Source of the DNA: Bradyrhizobium ivorense
Lineage (GTDB): Bacteria > Pseudomonadota > Alphaproteobacteria > Rhizobiales > Xanthobacteraceae
Assembly (NCBI RefSeq): GCF_900696085.1
Contig: NZ_CAADFC020000042.1
Location: 1-64,000, forward strand
Reading direction: 5' to 3'
Length of the DNA stretch: 64,000 nucleotides
The translations under genes were made by a program, and so were the position numbers. The notes under the pieces were generated by a model, which worked only from the letters and a program-made list of their open reading frames with translations, was not told the origin of the DNA and did no database searches. Shown piece after piece: positions 17,277 to 27,581 of the stretch (position 1 is its first letter; each line of letters starts with the position of its first letter).

Positions 17277-17900
17277 ATGGTCGGTTTTCCGCTGCTGCTG
17301 GTTCCGCTCGCGGTCTACAACATCATCGTCTTCCTGATGCCCGGCGTCTCCTTCACGGATCCGCTGATCACGCTGACCTTAATGTCGGGCGCGGCCTGGC
17401 CGGTGACGCTGAGCGACGGGCTGCTGGCGCTTGGCCTGTTCTTCCTGATGCTCGAGGTCATCAAGGGCGCGCGCCCCGGAGCGAAATATCTCACCGATCA
17501 TCTGCTGTCGCTGATCGTGTTCGGCGCGGCGGCGGCCGAATTCCTGCTCTGGCCGAAATTCGGCAACTCGACCTACTGCCTGCTGACGCTGTTTGCGCTG
17601 GTCGACTTCATCTCCGGGATCGCGCTGCATACGCGCCGTCGCGCGCTGGCGCCGGCGGCACCGAGCGCGCGCGCCGGCAAGGCGCAGCCGGTGCCGGCCG
17701 AGCCGCCGCATCCCGAGCCTGCGCCGGCCCCCGTGGCAGCGCCTGCGCCCGCTGCACCGCCGCCGGCGGCTGCACCGGTGCCGCCCGCAACGTCGGTGGC
17801 GGAATCCGTGCTGCTCGATCACGCAGCGCCCAAGCCCGCGGTCGCTTCGCCGGAGCTGCAGCCGGGCGGCCAGCCGCCGTCGGACCCGCCGCAGCGCTAA
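17277..17900 (+). CDS. Membrane protein with Pro/Ala-rich tail, function unknown
   Basis: 207 residues. The first 120 contain about four hydrophobic segments (MVGFPLLLVPLAVYNIIVFL, then AAWPVTLSDGLLALGLFFLM and two more near LIVFGAAAAEFLLWP and LLTLFALVDFISGIAL). The last 85 residues are strongly enriched in Pro and Ala (PEPAPAPVAAPAPAAPPPAA) and likely disordered. A longer overlapping frame from 17243 was rejected because its residues look like GC-driven noise while this frame gives a coherent membrane protein. I do not recognise a family. It follows rpmF by about 150 bases. Confidence 0.7.
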   Translation: MVGFPLLLVPLAVYNIIVFLMPGVSFTDPLITLTLMSGAAWPVTLSDGLLALGLFFLMLEVIKGARPGAKYLTDHLLSLIVFGAAAAEFLLWPKFGNSTYCLLTLFALVDFISGIALHTRRRALAPAAPSARAGKAQPVPAEPPHPEPAPAPVAAPAPAAPPPAAAPVPPATSVAESVLLDHAAPKPAVASPELQPGGQPPSDPPQR

Positions 17901-17908
17901 ATCCTGTT

Positions 17909-18193
17909 CTAGATGATCTGCCGGGTGCGCCGCGCGACGCTGCGGCGTTCGCTAAGGTGCGGGCCGTAGGCGCTCTGCGCGTCGGCCAATGACCCACGCC
18001 GCGCCCCGCGGGTCTGCGGTTCGTGTGCTGCGGTCGCAATCAGATGCGCGACGAAGGACGGGCTGGCATGGGGCAGCGGAATCTTCGGCGCCCATTGGGT
18101 GGTGGCGGTCAGCGGCACCAGCGCGGTGCCGGTCGTTACAGGACCGCCTGCAACGTCGTCGTCCAGCATTTCCCACTGATCAATATCGAGCAT
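17909..18193 (-). CDS. Small conserved-looking protein, function unknown
   Basis: About 94 residues from the ATG at 18193 (MLDIDQWEM); a TTG three codons upstream (18202) is an alternative start. The body contains the segment SPSFVAHLIATAAHEPQTRGARRG followed by DAQSAYG. This resembles small uncharacterised proteins I recall from Rhizobiales, where a FVAHLIATA-like core and an arginine-rich tail recur. No membrane segment, signal or known domain is visible. A perfect tandem 14-base repeat lies just upstream (18207-18234) and could be regulatory. The gene is convergent with the preceding membrane protein gene, their ends only 8 bases apart. Confidence 0.55.
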   Translation of the reverse strand: MLDIDQWEMLDDDVAGGPVTTGTALVPLTATTQWAPKIPLPHASPSFVAHLIATAAHEPQTRGARRGSLADAQSAYGPHLSERRSVARRTRQII

Positions 18194-18206
18194 CGCAAGC
18201 AAGACC

Positions 18207-18234
18207 TGACTAACAAGACTTGACTAACAAGACT
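18207..18234. repeat. Tandem 14-base direct repeat
   Basis: TGACTAACAAGACT occurs twice back to back (18207-18220 and 18221-18234). It is directly upstream of the small minus-strand gene ending at 17909 and about 200 bases upstream of the EAL-domain gene. Confidence 0.8.
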
Positions 18235-18442
18235 TGGCTGAACCGTCACGTTTTGGGACGTTGCGTCCCTCTGCAACCTCCTCTGGCAAGGGTCATGCCC
18301 GAGCTGCCCGATCCGTTCCCCGACACCGCCAAACGTGGTTTCCAGATTATTTATCAACTTCACCTAGCGTCGGATTCGCTCGAACCACTATGTTCAGGAT
18401 GTAGAATCACCTGAGGTGATGTCCCGAATCGAGGCAAGCTTG

Positions 18443-20134
18443 ATGCCCCCTGTCCCGCCAGCCGCCAGCATCCTCGCCTCGCTTGGCCAGGCCACATTCG
18501 CCTGGGACCTTGCGACGGATGCGATTGCCTGGAGCGACAACGTGGCGGCGGTCTTCCCCGACATTCCCGAGGCGGCGCTGGCCTCCGGCGCCGAGCTCGC
18601 GGCGCTGATCGAACCGCAGCGCGGCATTCGCCGCGAGGCGCTCGGCCAGGGCGCGCCGGTGCGCAGCGGCGAGGGCGTCGGTTACCGGATCGAGTATGGC
18701 GTGCGCGCCGTCACCTCGGCGCCGGTGATCTGGATCGAGGAAACCGGCTGCTGGTTCGCCGGCCCCGACGGCCGCCCGGCGCGCGCCGAAGGCATCGTCC
18801 GCGTCAACAACGAGCGCCACGCCCGCGACGAGCAACTGCTGAAACTGTCGCGGCACGATCCGCTGACCAACGAGCTCAACCGCACCCATCTGATCGCCTC
18901 GCTCGCCGAGGCGATCGAGGAGTGCGCGCGCTTTCGCACCTCTTGCGCGTTCATGCTGATCGGCCTCGATCATCTGGCACGGGTCAATGACGCGTTCGGC
19001 TTCGACGTCGCCGACGGCGTCATCGCCGAAATCGCCAAGCGGATCCGCGCGCGGCTGCGCAGTGGCGACATGCTGGGCCGCTTCTCCGGCAACAAGTTCG
19101 GCCTGATCCTGCGCAACTGCACCGTCGACGACACCAACGTCGCGGCCGAGCGTTTCCTCGCCGCGGTGCGCGATGAGGTGGTGCCGACCAAGTCCGGTCC
19201 GGTATCGGTGAGCGTGTCGATCGGCGCCGTCACCATCCCGCGCCATGCGCGCTCAGCCGAGGAAGCGATCAACCGCGCCCAGGAGACGCTGGATGCCGCC
19301 AAGCATCGCCGTGCCGGATCGTTCGCGCTGTGGAAGCCGAATGTCGAGCGCGACGCCCAGCGCCGCGTCAATATCCGCGTCACCGACGAGATCGTCACCG
19401 CGCTGAACGAGCGGCGCATCGTGATCGGGTTCGAGCCGGTGGTCGAGGCGCGTTCGCGGCAGCCTGCGTTCTACGAGTGCCTGGTCCGCATGGAGCAGGA
19501 CGACGGCCGCGCGCTGCTGGCGCCGGACATCGTGCCGGTCGCCGAGCGGCTCGGCCTGATCCGGCTGGTCGATCACCGCGTGCTGGAACTGGCCATCGCC
19601 GAGCTCGCCGCCGCGCCACAGGTGCAGCTCAGCCTCAACATCTCGCCGGACACCACGATGGATCCGGATTGGTGGACCACGATCGAATCGCTGATGCGGG
19701 CGCATCCCGGCGTCGGCGAGCGGCTGATCGTCGAGATCACCGAGACGGTCGCGATCCAGGACATCGACGACGTCCGCGGCTTCGTCACCCGCCTGAAGAA
19801 TTTCGGCAGCCGGATCGCGATCGACGATTTCGGCGCCGGCTACACCTCGTTCCGCAACCTGCGCAAGCTCGGCGTCGATATCGTCAAGATCGACGGCGCC
19901 TTCGTGCAGAACATCGTGCGCTCGGCCGACGACCGCGCCTTCGTACAGACGCTGATCGATCTCGCCCGCCGCCTCGAGATCAAGACGGTCGCCGAATGGG
20001 TGCAGGACGAAGAGGCCGCCGTGATGCTGCGCGAATGGGGCTGCGACTTCATCCAGGGCCGCCTGATCGGCCTCGCCTCGCCGGACCGGCCATGGAGCGC
20101 GTCGGCCGAGAAGACGGTGCCGGCCGCGGGATAA
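18443..20134 (+). CDS. PAS-like / degenerate GGDEF / EAL-type protein
   Basis: The start at 18443 (MPPVPPAASI) has GAGG eight bases upstream; ATG at 18419 is an alternative. The 563-residue product begins with a PAS-like sensor region (LGQATFAWDLATDAIAWSDNV). It continues with a GGDEF domain whose signature is SGNKF at 215-219, so cyclase activity is unlikely. It ends with an EAL domain. The EAL signature reads ECL (345-347), but DDFGAGYTSF (from D461) and the EITETVAI segment are kept, and the C-terminal motif is QGRLIG. It may still hydrolyse c-di-GMP or act as a binding effector. No membrane segment is seen, so it is probably cytoplasmic. Confidence 0.85.
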   Translation: MPPVPPAASILASLGQATFAWDLATDAIAWSDNVAAVFPDIPEAALASGAELAALIEPQRGIRREALGQGAPVRSGEGVGYRIEYGVRAVTSAPVIWIEETGCWFAGPDGRPARAEGIVRVNNERHARDEQLLKLSRHDPLTNELNRTHLIASLAEAIEECARFRTSCAFMLIGLDHLARVNDAFGFDVADGVIAEIAKRIRARLRSGDMLGRFSGNKFGLILRNCTVDDTNVAAERFLAAVRDEVVPTKSGPVSVSVSIGAVTIPRHARSAEEAINRAQETLDAAKHRRAGSFALWKPNVERDAQRRVNIRVTDEIVTALNERRIVIGFEPVVEARSRQPAFYECLVRMEQDDGRALLAPDIVPVAERLGLIRLVDHRVLELAIAELAAAPQVQLSLNISPDTTMDPDWWTTIESLMRAHPGVGERLIVEITETVAIQDIDDVRGFVTRLKNFGSRIAIDDFGAGYTSFRNLRKLGVDIVKIDGAFVQNIVRSADDRAFVQTLIDLARRLEIKTVAEWVQDEEAAVMLREWGCDFIQGRLIGLASPDRPWSASAEKTVPAAG

Positions 20135-20160
20135 GCGCGCAATCGCCAGCCACCAACGGT

Positions 20161-20186
20161 GTCGTCCCGGCGCAGGCCGGGACGAC
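20161..20186. repeat. GTCGTCCCGGC/GCCGGGACGAC hairpin
   Basis: A compact inverted repeat with the 4-base loop GCAG, placed between the convergent EAL-type and formamidase genes. An almost identical copy is at 24461-24486, after the AraC-formamidase gene. Both could serve as transcript ends. Confidence 0.75.
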
Positions 20187-20259
20187 GATGCGGTGACGTG
20201 AGGTGCCCGGGCCCGAAGCGCGATGGCGGACTGATCTCACCGCGCTCCAGCCGTTTCCT

Positions 20260-21714
20260 TCAACTCTCGCCGCCGGCAAAAATGTCCTTGCGGATCACGG
20301 CATGGACGCCCCAATTGCCGTCCACCACCTGGGTCACGCCGAAGTCGACGCCGAGCGAGATCAGCGAGATCGCCTCATCCTCGGTCAGCTTCTTCGTCGT
20401 CATCAGGAATTTGCGCATCTTGCGGAACGCATCGCGCAGGGCGAGGTCGACCGACGACTTGTTGTAGATCTCCGACTGCGCCTTGGGCCCGAGCTCGCTC
20501 AAATAGTTGGCGAAGCTGAAGCCGTGCACCAGCCATTCGTCCTTGGTCTCCAGCATCGGGTAGTCGAGCGCTTCGAGCGCGGTGCCGGCGAGGTCCGCCT
20601 TCTTGTGCAGGATCACCTGGAAGGTGCCGTTGAGCGAGCATTCGATCGCGGTACCGCACAGCTCGGAATCGCCCTGCGAGGCATGGGAATCGCCGACCGA
20701 CAGCAGGCCGCCCTCGACCGCGACCGGGTAGTACATCGTGGCGCCCTTGCCGATGCGCCAATTGTCGATGTTGCCGCCGGTATAGCTCGGCGGAATGGAG
20801 TCGACGAAATCGGCCTCCTTGGGCGTGAGCCCGATCACGCCGAAATGCGGCCGCACCGGGATCCGCACATTCTTCAGGATGCCGTGGTTTTCCTTGACCG
20901 TCGAATGGTCGACCGGGACGCCCGGGTAGTCGATGGTCTTGTGCACCACGCCTGACGGATCGGTCTGCGGCGTCCAGGTGAAGTTGTAGACGGCGCGCGC
21001 CCAGTTGCGCTCGCCGGTGGCGTCGACCTCGTAGATGGTGACGACCTCGCGCGGCTTCGGCTCGGTGATCAGGTCCTTGTAGTGGAAGCCCCACCATGCG
21101 GCGGCGTTGCTGCCGAACGCCTTGCCCGGATATTTCGGGTTGGCGCAGGGCCGCGGCGCGACGTCGATAATGCGCAGCTCGATCACGTCGCCTTCCTCGG
21201 CGCCGCGCACATAGACCGGGCCGGTACAGATGTGCACGCCGAGACCTTCGCCGGGGCCGCGTCCGAACAGCGACGCATCCATCGGACCGGCGCCACGCCG
21301 GTTCACGCCCTTCTTCTCCTTGGTCCAGAGATACACGCTCTCGACGCCGGGATCGCCCGTGACCATGCGCTCGGCATCGTCATTGGCATGGTGCGTGAGC
21401 GCCTCGATTGTAATGAAGTCGCCGGAATTGATCTCGACCCTGGGCTTCAGCGTCTTGCTGAAATAGCCCCAATGCACGGTGTCGGCATTCGCCGGCAGAT
21501 GGTGATAGGAGCGCTGGGCGGGCTGATGCTTCTCCGCAGCCGCCGCCATTTTTGGCGTCACCAGCGAGATGCCGCCGGCCGTCATCGCCGCGGCGCCGCC
21601 GGCCGCCGCGAAGCTCGACCGCAGGAAGGAGCGCCGCTCGCGGTCGAGCGTCTCCTTGAACTGTCGATGATGCAATTCGAAATCCGGGCAGTTCTTGTCG
21701 TCGCCTGCGCACAT
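20260..21714 (-). CDS. Tat-exported acetamidase/formamidase
   Basis: 484 residues, preceded by GGAGGAGAG. The N terminus carries a twin-arginine signal, RRSFLRSSF at about 27-35, then a long hydrophobic Ala/Gly stretch to about residue 60, so export in folded form to the periplasm is expected. The mature part matches the acetamidase/formamidase (FmdA/AmdA) family, with conserved blocks GAGPMDASLFGRGPGEG, HICTGP and GDSHASQGD. Such enzymes hydrolyse formamide or short amides to ammonia and the acid. It is divergent from a regulator fused to a second copy of the same domain, roughly 60% identical by eye. Exported members are uncommon, which makes it notable. Confidence 0.87.
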   Translation of the reverse strand: MCAGDDKNCPDFELHHRQFKETLDRERRSFLRSSFAAAGGAAAMTAGGISLVTPKMAAAAEKHQPAQRSYHHLPANADTVHWGYFSKTLKPRVEINSGDFITIEALTHHANDDAERMVTGDPGVESVYLWTKEKKGVNRRGAGPMDASLFGRGPGEGLGVHICTGPVYVRGAEEGDVIELRIIDVAPRPCANPKYPGKAFGSNAAAWWGFHYKDLITEPKPREVVTIYEVDATGERNWARAVYNFTWTPQTDPSGVVHKTIDYPGVPVDHSTVKENHGILKNVRIPVRPHFGVIGLTPKEADFVDSIPPSYTGGNIDNWRIGKGATMYYPVAVEGGLLSVGDSHASQGDSELCGTAIECSLNGTFQVILHKKADLAGTALEALDYPMLETKDEWLVHGFSFANYLSELGPKAQSEIYNKSSVDLALRDAFRKMRKFLMTTKKLTEDEAISLISLGVDFGVTQVVDGNWGVHAVIRKDIFAGGES

Positions 21715-22058
21715 CGTCGCTCTCCTCCTGGCTCAAAGGCGATCCAAGAGTGCATGGCGCCGCGCCGCGCCGACATGACCACGCGCGCCCAATAATTTGC
21801 CGGCGCAGTCTTCACCCGCCGCGGGAAAGCGTCTGTGGCGGCCGCGAAAGCGCCTGTCATGGCGGAAGTCCGCAGCGCAGCACGGCCGCCACGGTCAAGA
21901 TTTTGGACGCTTCTGATCAAATCGCGCGACACCCGCCTTGCCCGCAGGCTGGGCAGGGCGTGCCGTCGCAACATGCTTGCCGCCTCATCACAATCGGTGC
22001 ACGCTGCTTTCACGGCTACGTGATTGAGGGGCCGCAATGCGGCGGCCTGGAGGGAGTG
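21715..22058. promoter_or_regulatory. Divergent control region between the two formamidase genes
   Basis: 344 bases with no supported gene. It must hold the promoters of both divergent genes. Two A/T-richer pieces, GGTCAAGATTTTGG and TTCTGATCAAAT at about 21893-21924, are candidates for AraC-type half sites because they share TCAA. No clear -35/-10 pair could be fixed. A strong ribosome site, GGAGGGA, precedes the ATG at 22059. Confidence 0.4.
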
Positions 22059-24422
22059 ATGGTCGCCAGCTCCTATCGGGTTTCGATCGATGCGATCCCG
22101 CGGCAGAACCAGCGGGAGGTCTGGCGCGAGGCGCTCGGCGGCTTGCTGCTCGACTGTCAATTGCCGGAAAGCGGACCGTTCCAGTTCGGCGAGCTGACGT
22201 CAAAACGCTCGACCAGCGGCGCGCAGCTCGTGCTGCTGCGTTCCAGCGAGCAGCAAATCGTCTGCAGCGGTCATGCGGCGTCGGCCGCGGCGCCGGCCCG
22301 GGTCGCCATCATCTTCCATGGATACGGTCGCGGCAGCATCGCATCCGGCCAGCGCAGCTGCGAGTTCGCCGACAACGACGTCTCGGTGTGCGATCTGCAG
22401 TCGGCCTGGCGCATGACCTTGCGCGAAGATTTCGAAATCCTGCTGCTCGAATTGCCGCGCGAGCGGCTGCTCGGCCGCCTCGGGCACAATCGCCTGCGTC
22501 TGCCGATCGTGCTCGGGGCGACCATTGCTGCCGCGGCCGTGCGTCCTGTCATGCGAACCCTTGGCGGCAATTTCGCCATCCTCGACAAGGCCGATCTCGC
22601 GACGGCCGAAGTCGCGGTCACCGAACTCGTCGCCGGCGCGCTGCTTGGCGAGACCCGGCTCGATGCCGAAACCATGACCCAGGTCCAGGCCGGGCATCTG
22701 CGGCGCGTCGATGCCGCGATTGAGGCGCAGCTCGGCAATCCCGGCCTGACGATTGCGGACATTGCCCGCCAGGAGGGCCTGTCGCAGCGCTATCTGCAGC
22801 GGCTGTTCGAACGCCAGAACACGACGTTCTCGGCCTATCTGCGCGAGCGGCGCCTGGAGCGCTGCTGCAACGATCTGATCGATCCCAACTATGCCGACCA
22901 GCGCATCGCGGCGATCAGCTACCGGTGGGGGTTTTCCGACCAGGCGCATTTCAGCCGCATGTTCAGCGCCACCTACGGCACCTCGCCGCGCCAATTCCGC
23001 AAGGCGGTGCCGCGTGATCAGGAGACGGCGCGGACGCGAGGCCGGCCGCGGCTGATGCGCGGCACCGCGACGGTGCTGCGGCTCGCGCCCGGCGCGGCGC
23101 CGCAAGAGATTGCGCGCCAGGAGCCCATCGCACCCGCCGAGCCTCCTGCAGCGCCGCCGGACGTGCGGGTGTCGTCACACCATCATCTCAAGGTGTCGAG
23201 GGACACCACGCATTGGGGTTATCTCAGCCGCACCATCCCGCCGGTCATGTGCGTGGAATCAGGTGCGCTGGTGACGATCGAGACGCTGACCCAGCACGCC
23301 TTCGACGATTACGAGCGCATGATCAAGGGCGATCCGGGCGCCGAGAGCGTGTTTCACTGGACCGCCGAGCGAAAGTCGGTCGAGCGGCGCGGCGCCGGGC
23401 CGATGGACGGTTCGATCTTCGGCCGCGGTGCGGGGGAGGGGTTCGGCGTGCATATCTGCACCGGCCCGATCCATGTTCGCGGCGCGGAGCCGGGCGACGT
23501 GCTCGAGGTGCAAATCACCGACATCTGGCCGCGGCCCTGCGCCAACCCGGCGTTCGCCGGCAAGTCGTTCGGCAGCAACGCTGCGGCCTGGTGGGGCTTT
23601 CAGTACAACGACCTGATCGATCCGCCGGGCAAGCGCGAGACCATCACGATCTTCGAGACCGATGCGCGCGCCGAGACGGCGCACGCGCTCTACTCCTACC
23701 GCTGGACGCCGCAGACCGATCCGTTCGGCGTGCGCCACGACACGATGGATTATCCCGGCGTGCCGGTCGATCACGCAACGATCGAGAAGCGGGTGGGTGT
23801 GCTCGCCGGCGTCCGTGTTCCGGCGCGGCTGCATTTCGGCTTCATGGCGGTCGCACCGCGCGAGTCCGAACTCGTCGATTCGATTCCGCCCGGCTATTTC
23901 GGCGGCAATGTCGATAATTGGCGCGCCACCAAAGGCACCACGCTCTATCTGCCGGTCGCCGTACCCGGCGCGCTGTTCTCGATTGGCGATCCGCATTTCG
24001 CGCAGGGCGACGGTGAGATCAACGGCACGGCGCTGGAGCTCTCGCTCACCGGCCAGTTCCGCCTGATCCTGCACAAGAGCGGGCAAGCGACCAAGCCGCA
24101 TCTGGAGGGACTCGGGCACCCGCTGCTGGAAACGGCCGAGGAGTGGATCCTGCATGGCTTCAGCTACGGCAACTATCTGCGCGAGCTCGGCCGCAACGCG
24201 CAGTCGGAAATCTACCAGCGTTCCTCGGTCGACCTCGCACTGCGCAATGCGTTCCGGGCGACGCGCAAATTCCTGATGGAGTGCTACCGCCTCAGCGAGG
24301 ACGAGGCGCTGGCGCTGATCTCGCTCGGCGTCGATTTCGGCGTCACCCAGGTTGCCGACGGCAATTGGGGCGTGCACGCGATCGTCCGCAAGACCATGTT
24401 CGGCCAGGCGGCCGGCGCCTGA
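22059..24422 (+). CDS. AraC-family regulator fused to an acetamidase/formamidase domain
   Basis: A single uninterrupted frame of 787 codons from the ATG at 22059 (MVASSYRVSI), which has GGAGGGA upstream. Residues about 1-200 resemble the AraC-binding-like N domain. Residues about 212-316 are a two-helix-turn-helix AraC DNA-binding domain: LTIADIARQEGLSQRYLQRLFE, then RIAAISYRWGFSDQAHFSR and GTSPRQFRKA. A 55-residue Arg/Ala/Pro linker follows. Residues about 373-787 are a complete formamidase domain with GAGPMDGSIFGRGAGEG, HICTGP and GDPHFAQGD. No signal peptide is present, so this copy should be cytoplasmic. It may sense or hydrolyse amides while controlling the divergent exported formamidase. 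Fusion of an enzyme to the C terminus of AraC is unusual. Confidence 0.9.
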   Translation: MVASSYRVSIDAIPRQNQREVWREALGGLLLDCQLPESGPFQFGELTSKRSTSGAQLVLLRSSEQQIVCSGHAASAAAPARVAIIFHGYGRGSIASGQRSCEFADNDVSVCDLQSAWRMTLREDFEILLLELPRERLLGRLGHNRLRLPIVLGATIAAAAVRPVMRTLGGNFAILDKADLATAEVAVTELVAGALLGETRLDAETMTQVQAGHLRRVDAAIEAQLGNPGLTIADIARQEGLSQRYLQRLFERQNTTFSAYLRERRLERCCNDLIDPNYADQRIAAISYRWGFSDQAHFSRMFSATYGTSPRQFRKAVPRDQETARTRGRPRLMRGTATVLRLAPGAAPQEIARQEPIAPAEPPAAPPDVRVSSHHHLKVSRDTTHWGYLSRTIPPVMCVESGALVTIETLTQHAFDDYERMIKGDPGAESVFHWTAERKSVERRGAGPMDGSIFGRGAGEGFGVHICTGPIHVRGAEPGDVLEVQITDIWPRPCANPAFAGKSFGSNAAAWWGFQYNDLIDPPGKRETITIFETDARAETAHALYSYRWTPQTDPFGVRHDTMDYPGVPVDHATIEKRVGVLAGVRVPARLHFGFMAVAPRESELVDSIPPGYFGGNVDNWRATKGTTLYLPVAVPGALFSIGDPHFAQGDGEINGTALELSLTGQFRLILHKSGQATKPHLEGLGHPLLETAEEWILHGFSYGNYLRELGRNAQSEIYQRSSVDLALRNAFRATRKFLMECYRLSEDEALALISLGVDFGVTQVADGNWGVHAIVRKTMFGQAAGA

Positions 24423-24460
24423 CCGCGGCACGAAATTCAACGTTGGCCAATCGAGATGGT

Positions 24461-24486
24461 GTCGTCCCGGCGCAGGCCGGGACGAT
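24461..24486. repeat. GTCGTCCCGGC/GCCGGGACGA hairpin, second copy
   Basis: The same sequence as 20161-20186 over 26 bases, apart from the last base. It lies between the convergent AraC-formamidase and phaR genes. The two copies flank the AraC-formamidase/formamidase locus on both sides. Confidence 0.75.
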
Positions 24487-24507
24487 GGGGACGTAGCGCG
24501 ACGAGAC

Positions 24508-25098
24508 CTACTCGTCCTTCTTCGCCGGCTGCGACATGCGCTCGAGGCGATCCTGCATGTCCTTCATCTGGCGGCGGAGATCGTCGATGTTGTCGGCGTC
24601 CGGCGCGGGCTCCGGCGCCTTCTCGGCCTCGGCGTTGCCACGCTGCGGCACGAACGGCTTGAACATCGAGAAGGTCTGCTGGAACAGCTCCATGTTGCGG
24701 CGGACCTGCTCCTCCAGCGGCGCAAACGGCGTTCCGCTCAGGGCGCCGGCGATCTGCTTGCGGAACTTCTCCTGCTCCTTGGTCAGCGTCTCCAGCGACT
24801 GCTCGAGATATTTCGGCACCACCATCTGCATGCTGTCGCCGTAGAAGCGGATCAGCTGGCGCAGGAAAGTGGTCGGCAGCAGGTTCTGCCCGGCCTTGTT
24901 CTCCTGCTCGAAGATGATTTGCGCGAGCACTGAGCGGGTGATGTCGTCGCCGGTCTTGGCGTCATAGACGAGGAAGTCCTCGCCCTCCTTCACCATTGCC
25001 GCGAGGTCCTCGAGCGTCACATAGGTGCTCGTACCGGTATTATAGAGCCGCCGGTTCGCGTACTTCTTGATCGTCGTCGGTTGTTCAGATTTTGCCAT
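24508..25098 (-). CDS. phaR: Polyhydroxyalkanoate synthesis regulator PhaR
   Basis: 196 residues. The N-terminal part, TIKKYANRRLYNTGTSTYVTLEDL, is the PHB accumulation regulatory DNA-binding domain, followed by the RSVLAQIIFEQE segment of the second conserved domain. The C terminus is acidic and probably forms a coiled coil (DDLRRQMKDMQDRLERM). PhaR represses phasin and its own gene and is released by binding polyhydroxybutyrate granules. It is divergent from phaA across 315 bases, in keeping with the usual gene order in this class. Confidence 0.95.
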   Translation of the reverse strand: MAKSEQPTTIKKYANRRLYNTGTSTYVTLEDLAAMVKEGEDFLVYDAKTGDDITRSVLAQIIFEQENKAGQNLLPTTFLRQLIRFYGDSMQMVVPKYLEQSLETLTKEQEKFRKQIAGALSGTPFAPLEEQVRRNMELFQQTFSMFKPFVPQRGNAEAEKAPEPAPDADNIDDLRRQMKDMQDRLERMSQPAKKDE

Positions 25099-25413
25099 GG
25101 GCTCACACTTCCAACACCGTAGGACCTGGAACCCAGCAGCATCGCCGCAGGGCTAAATGCAACGCATCGCAGCAAAGGTAAGCATTTTCAAAGCGGTTCG
25201 GCTACCGTTTTGTGCGGCACGGTTAATCTCAAAGCATAGGGATTGCTCAGGAAACTGCCAAGGGCGCTATTTCGCGTGCGGCGCGGCGCGAAATCGGCCA
25301 CTGGCCAATTGACACACGCTGCCTAGGTTAACAGGATGGAATCAAGAGACAGGCCCGCCAACCGGCCGCCCGCCGTCGAGAAAACCTAAGCCCGATAACC
25401 AAAGGAGATGTCC
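25099..25413. promoter_or_regulatory. phaR-phaA divergent region
   Basis: It contains the palindrome ATGCAACGCAT (25157-25167), a TGC-N3-GCA arrangement like sites described for PhaR-type regulators. It also contains a perfect TTGACA at 25309-25314 that may be a -35 box for phaA, although no good -10 follows at the usual spacing. The phaA ribosome site AAGGAG lies six bases before the ATG at 25414. Assignment of the palindrome to PhaR is inference. Confidence 0.4.
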
Positions 25414-26592
<1,179 letters not shown>

Positions 26593-26664
26593 ACAAAAGG
26601 CAGCCAGGCGGGTTAGGCTGATGAAAAGATCATCTGTCAACCAAGGCGCGAGCTGATAAATAAG

Positions 26665-26695
26665 ATGCCCGGCCTCGCGCCGGGCATTTTTGTTT
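26665..26695 (+). terminator. Hairpin plus T-run after phaA
   Basis: ATGCCCGGC and GCCGGGCAT form a 9-base stem, followed by TTTTTGTTT. It is a good intrinsic terminator between phaA and phaB. Because phaB has its own ribosome site and a gap of about 180 bases, the two genes may be transcribed separately or with attenuation. Confidence 0.75.
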
Positions 26696-26771
26696 CGAGG
26701 GTTTTTGAGTGAGTGAGTGCGACGGCCGGGGGCAATTCCGGTCATAAAAGACGGCCAAGGAGGAGACGGAC

Positions 26772-27497
<726 letters not shown>

Positions 27498-27534
27498 GCG
27501 GCGTCGCGCCGCACGCGATATCGATCACGACGAG

Positions 27535-27566
27535 ATGCCCGGCCTTGTGCCGGGCATTTTCGTCTG
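27535..27566 (+). terminator. Hairpin plus T-run after phaB
   Basis: ATGCCCGGC and GCCGGGCAT form the same 9-base stem as after phaA, followed by TTTTCGTCT. It ends the phaB transcript shortly before the next gene. Confidence 0.7.
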
Positions 27567-27581
27567 TACAAGGGGGCCGTG

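Noticed and set aside
17243..17992. An overlapping 249-codon frame beside the membrane protein gene
   Set aside because: The overlapping frame from 17277 gives a coherent membrane protein with a ribosome site; this one gives arginine-rich noise.
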